Assembly: GCA_964516805.1 (NCBI GenBank)
Contig: CAZEXI010000019.1
Span: 1-34,706 of the forward strand
Reading direction: 5' to 3'
DNA length: 34,706 bases
Origin: CAYSTL01 sp964516805
Lineage (GTDB): Archaea > Thermoplasmatota > Thermoplasmata > Halarchaeoplasmatales > Halarchaeoplasmataceae
Below, one piece after another: positions 1 through 7,316 of the stretch. Each line of letters starts with the position of its first letter. The stretch's first letter is position 1. The notes under the pieces were generated by a model. It saw nothing but the letters and a program-made list of their open reading frames with translations. It had not been told where the DNA came from and ran no database searches. The position numbers and the translations under genes were made by a program.

Positions 1-307
1 TGTATTCGTATGGTACTGTTATCTTACATTTTTCGTCACTATAACTGCAGTCCACAACGAAGATAGCTAACCCGGGACACTCAGTCACACATAATCCACA
101 ACCTATACAATCGTCAAAATCGATATCAGGAACGTCGGTTATCTCGTCCATGGATATAGCGTCTTTAGGACACGCGGCAACACAGGGATTACAGGGTATG
201 TTCTCCACACATTCAATAACGACGACTGGCCCTTCTTCCAGTCTATCATCATCTGGTAATTCAATATCTTCTTTTTTGACTGTTCCAGTACTTTTATAAT
301 CGCTCAT
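1..307 (-). CDS. 4Fe-4S dicluster ferredoxin-type subunit of an amino-acid/opine dehydrogenase complex (partial, C-terminus off the window)
   Basis: About 102 residues are visible, starting at the ATG at 307-305 directly after the TGA of the upstream oxidoreductase gene. A strong Shine-Dalgarno GGAGGTG lies at 320-314, six bases before the ATG and inside the end of the upstream gene, so the two are translationally coupled. Two iron-sulfur motifs are visible: CVENIPCNPCVAACP (CX5CX2CX3CP) and CIGCGLCVTECP (CX2CX2CX3CP). A further Cys pair follows (VDCSYSDEKC). Known family: small electron-transfer subunits encoded beside a 2Fe-2S/FAD subunit in proline, hydroxyproline, sarcosine or opine dehydrogenase complexes. 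Inferred role: passing electrons between the flavin subunits. The catalytic D-amino-acid-oxidase-fold subunit would be expected just beyond the left edge. The substrate cannot be told from this part. Confidence 0.8.
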   Translation of the reverse strand, partial: MSDYKSTGTVKKEDIELPDDDRLEEGPVVVIECVENIPCNPCVAACPKDAISMDEITDVPDIDFDDCIGCGLCVTECPGLAIFVVDCSYSDEKCKITVPYEY

Positions 308-1753
308 TCAGCACACCTCCTCGTCTACGGTACAGGTCTTTACTCCTTTTCTAGGAACTTCACCATAAGGTCCTTTCCTCATCTTTTGAAGTCCTTCTTT
401 CGCCTCTTCTTTGACCTCTTTAAGCTCTTCAGATTCACCATAGACATCTTCTGTCAGTGCAGCACCTGCTATCTTTCCTTCTAAAGCAGCTACGGTGGCT
501 TCTTCGATACCAGCTGAATCACCAGCAACATATATGCCCTCAACAGTAGTTCTCATATCTTCCGTTCTTATCGGAACGAATCCTCCGAGTTCGTTCACAT
601 ATTTCATCTCACATCCAGCCTGTCTCAAGAACTGGTTGTCAGGTCTTAGACCAACTGATAGACAGATCACATCACACTCGACTTTTCTTTCTGTTCCTTC
701 AACTAGATTCCAGTTCTCATCTAATTCCTGGATAACTGCTCCTTCCACCGATTCTTCTCCTATGGCTTTCTTTATTGTGTGTCTCGTATTGATAGGCACT
801 CCAGCTCTCCTCAACTTCGAAGCATGGACCTGGTAACCACCGATCTCAGGGAGAGCTTCAACGACTTCGACAACATCGACACCGGCTTGGAGCAGCTGAT
901 AACTGACGATAACGCCCACGTTACCAGAACCTACCATCAATACTTTATCGCCTGGTGCTACGCCGTATTCATTCATGAGTGTTTGAACACCACCTGCACC
1001 GTAAACCCCTGGTAGATCGTTGTTTTCGAATGCTAGGTAGTTTTCGATAGCACCGGTCGCGTAAATTATACCATCAGTATTGTATATCTCTAAGTGATTT
1101 TCATGCTCTACGGCAATCTGCTTTTCAGGATAATATCCAAGTACTGTAGATTGAGTGTGTAGGTTAACATCTAATTCTTTTGCCCTTTCGATCAGTTCTG
1201 TAGCTATATTTATCCCTCTTACTCCCGCATCTTCCTCATGACTTCCAAAGAATTGGTGTGTCTGTTTTACCAGCTGTCCTCCTAGTTTATCACCTTCATC
1301 AAAGACATGTACATCGGCTCCGTTTTCAGCTGCCACAATCGCAGCGGATAGACCAGCAGGACCACCACCGACTATGGCGATCTCTATATCTTGTTCTTCA
1401 CGATCATCGGAGACACCAGCTTCCACTTCTGGAAATTTTGGTTTCCCGGGATGTCTTTCAACCTTCATCCCCTCCTCTGCTAATGTCACACACGTTTTGA
1501 CATGTGGTATTCCATCGACGGACATTATACAGGAAGAACAGTTACCTATAGCACAGAAAAAACCTCTTGGTCTCTCTAAACTTTTACTATCTGTGAACCT
1601 TTTAAGTCCATCTGCATAAAGGGCAGAAGCTATCGTTTCTCCTTCGTAAGCCTTTACTTTTTCACCTTCAAAGTCAAAATAAAATTTGTTACCCCTGTCA
1701 AAATCAAGTACGGGATGCTCGGTGATTCTTCTTTCGCTCAATTTAGCCACCAT
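308..1753 (-). CDS. FAD/NAD(P)-dependent oxidoreductase with N-terminal 2Fe-2S domain, alpha subunit of an amino-acid/opine-type dehydrogenase
   Basis: 481 residues. Residues about 20-105 form a 2Fe-2S ferredoxin-like domain with C67, C72, C75 and C88. A dinucleotide-binding motif GGGPAG (129-134) begins the FAD domain. An ATGA segment and a second Rossmann motif (VLMVGSGNVG) follow, then YVAGDSAG near the C-terminus, as in HcnA/sarcosine-oxidase-alpha-like and archaeal proline dehydrogenase alpha subunits of about 50 kDa. In those complexes this subunit passes electrons between NAD(P), FAD and Fe-S centres while a DAO-fold partner oxidises the substrate. The first visible partner is the ferredoxin-type gene abutting its stop codon. 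The start ATG at 1753 has no clear Shine-Dalgarno but has a TATA-like box about 26 bases upstream, suggesting a leaderless message. Substrate unassigned: proline, hydroxyproline, an opine or an N-methyl amino acid are all possible. Confidence 0.85.
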   Translation of the reverse strand: MVAKLSERRITEHPVLDFDRGNKFYFDFEGEKVKAYEGETIASALYADGLKRFTDSKSLERPRGFFCAIGNCSSCIMSVDGIPHVKTCVTLAEEGMKVERHPGKPKFPEVEAGVSDDREEQDIEIAIVGGGPAGLSAAIVAAENGADVHVFDEGDKLGGQLVKQTHQFFGSHEEDAGVRGINIATELIERAKELDVNLHTQSTVLGYYPEKQIAVEHENHLEIYNTDGIIYATGAIENYLAFENNDLPGVYGAGGVQTLMNEYGVAPGDKVLMVGSGNVGVIVSYQLLQAGVDVVEVVEALPEIGGYQVHASKLRRAGVPINTRHTIKKAIGEESVEGAVIQELDENWNLVEGTERKVECDVICLSVGLRPDNQFLRQAGCEMKYVNELGGFVPIRTEDMRTTVEGIYVAGDSAGIEEATVAALEGKIAGAALTEDVYGESEELKEVKEEAKEGLQKMRKGPYGEVPRKGVKTCTVDEEVC

Positions 1754-1995
1754 TTTTGTGATATTGAAGTATAATAAAAAATGTTCGCTCTTTTACCGGG
1801 CATTTACGTACTTTCTTAAAAAAATGTGTTTTATATCTTGTTTTTAAAGTCCGCGTCGAAGTTCGGCTTTATATATTATTGATTTCAACTTTTATATTAT
1901 TGGTAAAGAAATGAAATCAAATGAGAAACTCAATCGGATAAGGTTTTAATCATTGATTCCAAAAAACAATATACCTTATTTTAGTTTAACAATCG
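1754..1995. promoter_or_regulatory. Divergent intergenic region with two putative promoters
   Basis: This 242-base AT-rich gap separates the minus-strand oxidoreductase operon from the plus-strand zinc-ribbon gene. On the minus strand a TATA-like TTATTATAC lies at about 1770-1780, about 26 bases before the ATG at 1753. On the plus strand AATATACC at about 1968-1976 is about 25 bases before the ATG at 1996. Both spacings fit archaeal leaderless transcripts. A further AT-rich TTTATATATTATT at about 1869-1882 could be another box. No convincing gene, RNA or repeat was seen in the middle of the gap. Confidence 0.4.
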
Positions 1996-2289
1996 ATGCC
2001 AAAGAGATACATCTGCAGGGACTGTAAAGAAGTTTATTCTAAGCAGAGGGATTGTAAGATCTGTGAGTCTGAAACAGAAAAGATCGAGTTCGAGATGACT
2101 ATTTGGACCTTGTTTCCTTATATCATGGCAGGTGTGGCAGGTGTTCTTCTAGTTTCCTCTTATATGTTAAATTTACCTATTTTGGTCTGGATGACATTTC
2201 CCTTTATTATCATCGGTGTGATAGCAGATAGTTATTATCAAAAGACCTTAGATGAAAAAGCTAGAAAAATAATAAAAGAAGAAGAATAA
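1996..2289 (+). CDS. Small zinc-ribbon membrane protein, function unknown
   Basis: 97 residues. The N-terminus is a zinc-ribbon-like knuckle pair: C7-X2-C10 and C20-X2-C23 (ICRDC, CKIC). Two hydrophobic segments follow (about 36-56 and 61-80), joined by a very short turn, so they form a helical hairpin. The tail is short, basic and acidic (DEKARKIIKEEE). Residue pattern therefore suggests a membrane-anchored zinc ribbon with both ends on the same side, probably cytoplasmic. The start is chosen for its TATA box about 25 bases upstream. It stands alone between a divergent oxidoreductase operon and gyrB. I do not recognise a named family, and no function is proposed. Confidence 0.7.
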   Translation: MPKRYICRDCKEVYSKQRDCKICESETEKIEFEMTIWTLFPYIMAGVAGVLLVSSYMLNLPILVWMTFPFIIIGVIADSYYQKTLDEKARKIIKEEE

Positions 2290-2300
2290 AATGTTAGAAA

Positions 2301-2325
2301 AGACTTTTTATAAAAATTTTTTATA
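2301..2325 (+). terminator. T-rich terminator after the zinc-ribbon gene
   Basis: Two T runs (T5 at 2305-2309 and T6 at 2317-2322) follow the stop codon at 2289 by about 16 bases. This fits the simple T-tract termination used by archaeal RNA polymerase. No strong stem precedes it. Confidence 0.45.
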
Positions 2326-2340
2326 TTATGGTCCAGAGGG

Positions 2341-2487
2341 GTGGAAAAATATATATACCTTGACGGTGTAGGTTTTATAGTATAAGGACGTAGTAGCTAG
2401 CTCCGAAATGGGATGCACTCTAATCAGTGCATTATGTTAAAATTAAGTTGAATTAGATAATATTAGATTTACTTGGTGGTTTATAAA
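2341..2487 (+). promoter_or_regulatory. gyrB promoter and long 5' leader with hairpin and Shine-Dalgarno
   Basis: A clear TATA box (AAAATATATATA) lies at about 2346-2357. The expected transcription start is therefore near 2378-2382, leaving about 105-110 bases of leader before the gyrB ATG at 2488. This is long compared with most genes in the window. The leader holds a perfect 7-bp inverted repeat, ATGCACT (2413-2419) and AGTGCAT (2426-2432), with a 6-base loop. A tiny ORF (2408-2440, peptide MGCTLISALC) contains the whole hairpin. The ribosome-binding site is GGTGGT at 2475-2480, seven bases before the ATG. Regulatory meaning is inference. Confidence 0.5.
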
Positions 2488-4410
2488 ATGGAAAAAGAAT
2501 CTATATTGAAGAAAGAAGATCTTTACGATTCTGATAAGATAAAGGTGTTGGAGGGTCTTAGTGCTGTCCGTAAAAGACCCAGTATGTACATTGGTAGTAC
2601 CGATGAGAGAGGTTTACATCATTTAGTGTACGAAGTCGTTGACAACAGTATAGACGAGGCTATGGAAGGCTATTGTGATAAGATAACTGTGACCATTCAT
2701 GAGGATGGTAGTGTTGAAGTATCTGACAACGGAAGAGGCATTCCTGTAAGTAAACATCCTCAGTATGGCCGTTCAGGTCTAGAGATTGTGATGACAAAAC
2801 TACATGCGGGAGGTAAGTTTGATCGTAAAAGTTACAAAGTCTCTGGAGGCCTTCACGGTGTTGGTGTTTCAGTTGTAAATGCTTTATCTGAATGGTGTGA
2901 GGTTACAGTTACTAGGGAAGGTAAAGTATACCGTCAGAAATATGAGAGAGGTAAACCTGAATCGGACGTTAAAATAATTGATGAAGATGGTGTGAACAGC
3001 GGAAACGATACAAGATTCATGCCTGATGATGAGATATTTGAAACAACTGAATTCAAATTCGATACATTGAAAGATAGGATGCAGGAATTGGCATTTTTGA
3101 ATAAAGGTCTAAAGATAATATTGCAGGACAAAAGAGATGATAGAAAAACTGAATTCCACTATGAAGGTGGTATAGTTGAATATGTCCAATATCTTACCAG
3201 AGAAAAAGAAAGACTGCATTCGGACCCGATCTATTTCAAGAAGAGACAGGATGGAGTCCATGTTGAAGTTTCGATGCAGTATCTGACTCAGTCTTATTCG
3301 AAGAAGAATATCCTGGCCTTTGCTAACAATATCAATACTATCGAAGGTGGAACACATCTTAGTGGATTTCGTGCTGCTTTGACTAGAACATTCAATTATT
3401 ATGCTGATAAGAATGATTTAGCTGAAGATGTCGATATACATGGTGATGATTTTAGAGAAGGTTTGACCGCTGTTATAAACGTAAAATTACCGGAACCTCA
3501 ATTTGAAGGTCAAACAAAGACTAAATTGGGTAATAGTGAGATCAGAGGTATCGTACAATCTATAGTAAGAGAAAAATTGATGACTTATCTAGAAGAGAAT
3601 CCAAAGGTAGCAAAAGCAATCATTGAAAAGGCTAAGATGGCTGCTAAAGCTAGACAAGCAGCTAAAAAGGCTAAAGAATTGACAAGGAGAAAAGGGATTC
3701 TATCAAGTGTGGATTTACCAGGGAAGTTAGCTGATTGTGCTAATCCAGACCCTGCTAAATCTGAACTTTACATAGTTGAGGGAGATTCTGCAGGAGGCTC
3801 TGCAAAACAGGGCAGGGACAGAGATTTTCAGGCTATATTACCGCTGCGAGGTAAGATCATAAATGCTGAGAAATCAAGATTGAACAAGATGCTCGAGAAC
3901 AAAGAGATCAGATCTATTATCTCAGCTTTAGGCGCTGGCATCGGTGATGAATTCGATGTAGATGAGTGCAGATATCATAAAGTCATAATCATGACAGATG
4001 CTGATGTTGATGGTGCACATATCAGAACGCTCTTATTCACGTTCTTTTACCGTTATATGAAGCCTTTGATCGAAAGAGGATACCTGTATATGGCTCAGCC
4101 TCCATTGTACAAAATTAAGAAAGGTGGCGGCTCTAGGTACGTTTATACAGAAAGTGGTAAGCAGGAAGTTCTAGAAGAATGGGGTAACAGAGGGATCAGT
4201 ATACAAAGATACAAAGGTCTCGGTGAGATGAATCCAACTGAGCTTTGGGAGACTACCATGAACCCAGAGAATAGAAAATTAGCCCAGGCTACTGTAGAGG
4301 ACGCAGAGAAGGCTGATGAACTGTTCGATCTTTTGATGGGCAAAGAGGTCAAGCCTAGAAGAGAGTTCATCAAAACGAACGCTGCTCAAGCAACAAATGT
4401 TGATGTGTGA
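2488..4410 (+). CDS. gyrB: DNA gyrase subunit B
   Basis: 640 residues from the ATG at 2488. A TTG at 2473 in frame would add five residues, but it overlaps the GGTGGT ribosome-binding site, so ATG is preferred. GHKL ATPase motifs are intact: EVVDNSIDEAM (catalytic Glu about 49, Mg-binding Asn 53), DNGRGIP (about 80-86), GGLHGVG (120-126) and QTKTKLGN, which contributes the transducer lysine. The TOPRIM domain has EGDSAGGSAKQGRDR and DADVDGAH, the metal-binding acidic residues. The length matches the short bacterial form without the E. coli insertion. GyrB hydrolyses ATP and, with GyrA, introduces negative supercoils. Nine bases separate it from gyrA, an obvious operon. Gyrase in archaea is an old acquisition from bacteria, found in several euryarchaeal lineages including Thermoplasmatota and haloarchaea. 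Confidence 0.97.
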   Translation: MEKESILKKEDLYDSDKIKVLEGLSAVRKRPSMYIGSTDERGLHHLVYEVVDNSIDEAMEGYCDKITVTIHEDGSVEVSDNGRGIPVSKHPQYGRSGLEIVMTKLHAGGKFDRKSYKVSGGLHGVGVSVVNALSEWCEVTVTREGKVYRQKYERGKPESDVKIIDEDGVNSGNDTRFMPDDEIFETTEFKFDTLKDRMQELAFLNKGLKIILQDKRDDRKTEFHYEGGIVEYVQYLTREKERLHSDPIYFKKRQDGVHVEVSMQYLTQSYSKKNILAFANNINTIEGGTHLSGFRAALTRTFNYYADKNDLAEDVDIHGDDFREGLTAVINVKLPEPQFEGQTKTKLGNSEIRGIVQSIVREKLMTYLEENPKVAKAIIEKAKMAAKARQAAKKAKELTRRKGILSSVDLPGKLADCANPDPAKSELYIVEGDSAGGSAKQGRDRDFQAILPLRGKIINAEKSRLNKMLENKEIRSIISALGAGIGDEFDVDECRYHKVIIMTDADVDGAHIRTLLFTFFYRYMKPLIERGYLYMAQPPLYKIKKGGGSRYVYTESGKQEVLEEWGNRGISIQRYKGLGEMNPTELWETTMNPENRKLAQATVEDAEKADELFDLLMGKEVKPRREFIKTNAAQATNVDV

Positions 4411-4419
4411 GGTTAGATC

Positions 4420-7017
4420 ATGACAGAGATCGATATAGAAGGAAAAGAAGCAGATGAAATCTATCAGAAACATATTGAAGAGGAGATGAAAGATTCTTAC
4501 ATAAATTATGCAATGAGTGTAATCGTTGGAAGGGCTTTACCAGACGTCAGAGATGGATTGAAGCCTGTCCACAGACGTATCCTTTACTCGATGTATCAGG
4601 AAGGTCTACGTTCCAATAAACCCCATAAGAAATCAGCTCGTGTTGTCGGTGACGTGTTAGGTAAATATCATCCTCATGGTGATCAAGCTGTCTATGATGC
4701 ACTGGTGAGGATGTCTCAGGATTTCTCTTTGAGATATCCTTTAGTTGATGGTCAAGGTAACTTTGGTTCACTAGACGGTGACGAAGCAGCAGCAATGCGT
4801 TACACTGAAGCAAGGATGGAACCCATAGCTGAAGAGATGATGGAGGACATAGATAAGGAGACTGTGGAATTCAGAGATAATTACGACGGCAGCTTAGAAG
4901 AACCCGTTGTTTTACCATCTAAATTGCCAAATCTATTGCTTAACGGTGCTAGTGGAATAGCAGTCGGTATGTCAACTAACATACCCCCACATAATTTGAA
5001 TGAGTTGATAAATGCGATCAAATTATTGATAGATGAACCTGAATCTGATGTTTTAGACCTGATGGAAGAATTACCAGCACCTGATTTCCCAACAGGAGGT
5101 ATAATCTACGGTTATAATGGAGTTTACCAGGCCTATAAGGAAGGGAGAGGCAAGATAACGATCAGGGCCAAAACCAGAACAAAAGATCTGGGGGGAGATA
5201 GATCTAGGATAATAATAGATGAAATTCCATACCAGGTGAACAAAGCTAAGTTGGTAGAAAGTATAGCCAGGTTAGTAAAAGATGAGGTTATAAATGAGAT
5301 ATCAGACTTAAGAGATGAGTCGGATAGAGAAGGTATAAGGGTCGTGATCGATCTCAAGAGAGGATCATTACCGGATGTTGTATTGAACAAACTGTTCAAG
5401 CATACTCAGATGGAAGTGACTTTCGGAGTGATCAATCTGGCCCTTGTGGACGATGAACCTGAAGTTTTAGATCTGAAGGAGACTCTCAATCATTTTATCG
5501 ATCATCGGGTAGATGTCGTAACAAGAAGGACGAAGTATGATCTCGATAAAGCTGAGGATCGAGCCCATATCTTGGAAGGTTTACTCACTGCTTTGGATAA
5601 TATGGACGAAGTGATCAAGATAATCCGATCTTCAGAGGACCAAGATGAAGCTAAGGGTAGGTTGACTTCAAATTTCTTGTTGAGCGATAAACAGGCACAA
5701 GCGATCCTAGAGATGCAGTTGAGAAGGCTTACAGGTCTGGAGAGAGAGAAATTACAAGATGAATATGAAGAATTACAGCATAAGATAAGAGAACTGAAAG
5801 AGATCCTTGGAGATAAACAGAAGGTATTGGATATAATAAAAGAAGAACTGGATGAGATGGCTGATAAATACGGTGACGAAAGAAGGACTGAGATCAACAA
5901 GGATGCTGTTGAAGTTGAAACTGAGGATCTAATACCAGAAGAAGATCTTGTAGTTACGCTTACCCACAATGGTTACATAAAAAGGATACCTGTCGAGACC
6001 TACAGACAGCAGAGAAGAGGCGGTGTCGGCCTGATAGGTATGGATACTAAAGATGAAGATTATGTAGTCGATCTGTTCGTAGCTAATTCACATGATTATC
6101 TATTGTTCTTTACGAACAAAGGTAGGGTCTATTGGTTGAAGGCTTATAAGTTGCCAAAAGGTAGTCGAAGGTCTAAGGGAAGACCTATCGTGAATATGTT
6201 ACCTAGGTTAGACGATGACGAGAAGATAGAGGACTTGATACCAGTAAGTGAGTTCTCTGAAGATGAGTACTTGTTGTTCTCTACAAAGAAAGGTAAGATC
6301 AAGAGGACGTCATTGTCTGCTTACAGCAATCCAAGAGTGACAGGCATATGGGCTATAAGGCTACAGGAAGATGACGAGCTTGTAGATACGAAGTTGTCCG
6401 ATGGTTCCATGGAAGTGATGCTAGCTACTAAGAACGGTCAGGCTATCAGATTCGATGAAGAGGATGTAAGGCCTACTGGAAGGTATACCATGGGAGTTAA
6501 AGGAGCAAGGCTTGGAGATAATGACGAAGTCGTCAGCATGACCCTTGTTGAAGAAGATGATATGATACTTACGTTGACAGAGAAGGGTTACGGTAAACGA
6601 TGTTACGTTGAGAATTACAGGAAGACGAACAGAGGTGCTAAGGGAGTGATAACTATGAGGACAGAGGAACGAAACGGCGATGTTGTATGTGTCAGAAGGG
6701 TCGAAGAGGACCAGGAGATCATCTTGGCCAGTGAGTCAGGCATGATAATAAGGACAGATGTCGACGATATAAGTATACAGGGCAGGAATACCATGGGTGT
6801 TAGGACCATGAGATTGAAAGAAAACGATAGACTTATAGGCATGTCCAAAGTGATCGGTGAGAAGGAGGAAGAGGAGATCATCGAGGAAGAGACTTCCTCT
6901 GAATCCTCACTTGAAGAAACTGAAAGTCAGGATTCTATAGATGAAGACATCTCAGAAGATGACTCCGAAGAATCAGAAGAAGAGCGAGACATAGATGAAG
7001 AGGGGTACGAGGAATAG
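4420..7017 (+). CDS. gyrA: DNA gyrase subunit A
   Basis: 865 residues. The N-terminal cleavage-religation domain has the catalytic tyrosine Y128 in RYTEARMEP and the winged-helix segment HPHGDQAVYDALVRM. The residue matching E. coli Ser83 is Gln89 here, while the residue matching Asp87 is kept (D93). The C-terminal beta-pinwheel shows six repeated blades, each opening with a turn such as HNGYIKR, NKGRVYW, KKGKIKR, KNGQAIR, EKGYGKR or ESGMIIR. The GyrA box is QRRGGVG (531-537), one residue off the usual QRRGGKG, so the protein should wrap DNA and act as a gyrase rather than as topoisomerase IV. The last 50 or so residues form a very acidic Glu/Asp/Ser tail. The start ATG follows a GAGGT ribosome-binding site and lies 9 bases after gyrB. 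Confidence 0.96.
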   Translation: MTEIDIEGKEADEIYQKHIEEEMKDSYINYAMSVIVGRALPDVRDGLKPVHRRILYSMYQEGLRSNKPHKKSARVVGDVLGKYHPHGDQAVYDALVRMSQDFSLRYPLVDGQGNFGSLDGDEAAAMRYTEARMEPIAEEMMEDIDKETVEFRDNYDGSLEEPVVLPSKLPNLLLNGASGIAVGMSTNIPPHNLNELINAIKLLIDEPESDVLDLMEELPAPDFPTGGIIYGYNGVYQAYKEGRGKITIRAKTRTKDLGGDRSRIIIDEIPYQVNKAKLVESIARLVKDEVINEISDLRDESDREGIRVVIDLKRGSLPDVVLNKLFKHTQMEVTFGVINLALVDDEPEVLDLKETLNHFIDHRVDVVTRRTKYDLDKAEDRAHILEGLLTALDNMDEVIKIIRSSEDQDEAKGRLTSNFLLSDKQAQAILEMQLRRLTGLEREKLQDEYEELQHKIRELKEILGDKQKVLDIIKEELDEMADKYGDERRTEINKDAVEVETEDLIPEEDLVVTLTHNGYIKRIPVETYRQQRRGGVGLIGMDTKDEDYVVDLFVANSHDYLLFFTNKGRVYWLKAYKLPKGSRRSKGRPIVNMLPRLDDDEKIEDLIPVSEFSEDEYLLFSTKKGKIKRTSLSAYSNPRVTGIWAIRLQEDDELVDTKLSDGSMEVMLATKNGQAIRFDEEDVRPTGRYTMGVKGARLGDNDEVVSMTLVEEDDMILTLTEKGYGKRCYVENYRKTNRGAKGVITMRTEERNGDVVCVRRVEEDQEIILASESGMIIRTDVDDISIQGRNTMGVRTMRLKENDRLIGMSKVIGEKEEEEIIEEETSSESSLEETESQDSIDEDISEDDSEESEEERDIDEEGYEE

Positions 7018-7057
7018 AAGGGAAAAACTACTTATTTAGGAACTAATTCAGAAAAGT

Positions 7058-7069
7058 AGCTTAAAAACA
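7058..7069 (+). promoter_or_regulatory. Putative TATA box of tRNA-Arg
   Basis: TTAAAAAC at about 7061-7068 lies about 20-24 bases before the mature tRNA 5' end at 7085, in the 67-base gap after gyrA. This spacing fits an archaeal tRNA promoter. Confidence 0.35.
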
Positions 7070-7084
7070 AAAAATACCTTTTAT

Positions 7085-7159
7085 GGGCGCGTGGCCTAGC
7101 CTGGATAAGGCGCTGCCCTTCTAAGGCAGATGTCACGGGTTCGAATCCCGTCGCGTCCG
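7085..7159 (+). tRNA. tRNA-Arg (anticodon UCU)
   Basis: A 75-base cloverleaf. The acceptor stem GGGCGCG pairs with CGCGTCC (one G-U). The D arm has a GCCT/AGGC stem. The anticodon stem CTGCC/GGCAG closes the loop CTTCTAA, giving anticodon TCT, which reads AGA and probably AGG. The T arm is ACGGG-TTCGAAT-CCCGT, and the discriminator base is G at 7159. The 3' CCA is not encoded (CTA follows), and there is no intron. A T5 run at 7175-7179 can end the transcript. AGA and AGG are very frequent arginine codons in the neighbouring genes. Confidence 0.97.
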
Positions 7160-7169
7160 CTATAAAATT

Positions 7170-7247
7170 CTATATTTTTAGCTGGTAAGGAGAATTCTTC
7201 AGTGCCCGACCAACTTGTTTTAGTAGAAATAAAGAATATACTAACAT
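7170..7247 (-). CDS. Possible 25-residue small protein with a near-perfect Shine-Dalgarno
   Basis: On the minus strand the nine-base sequence GGAGGTGAT (7264-7256) is a full complement of the conserved 16S rRNA 3' end and is the best ribosome-binding site seen in this window. Eight bases after it is an ATG at 7247-7245 that opens a 25-codon frame ending in TAG at 7170. The peptide reads MLVYSLFLLKQVGRALKNSP and five more residues: a hydrophobic start and a basic amphipathic rest. A TATA-like CTTATAAAAA lies upstream at about 7289-7298. It sits downstream of the antiporter gene in the same direction and stops before the tRNA. It may be a real small protein, a remnant, or chance. A second frame from an ATG overlapping the ribosome-binding site runs antisense through the tRNA and is judged spurious. 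Confidence 0.3.
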   Translation of the reverse strand: MLVYSLFLLKQVGRALKNSPYQLKI

Positions 7248-7316
7248 TCTTTAGAATCACCTCCATATTTAATTCATACTGGGTTCACATTTTTATAAGG
7301 ATATATGATATGAATT

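Noticed and set aside
2390..2402. AGCTAGCT palindrome in the gyrB leader
   Set aside because: Short, AT/GC-balanced and common by chance; no partner repeat was seen.
5502..5969. 155-residue frame antisense to gyrA
   Set aside because: It is the complement of a well-conserved gyrase region, Ser-rich with no recognisable domain, and no promoter or ribosome-binding site.
7085..7270. Minus-strand frame from the ATG at about 7266 that runs through the tRNA complement
   Set aside because: Its C-terminal part is the familiar artefact of translating a tRNA gene backwards (IRTRDICLRR). It has no support as a protein.
7085..7316. tRNA-Arg as an integration site
   Set aside because: No duplicate of the tRNA 3' end and no integrase or mobile gene was seen in the window.
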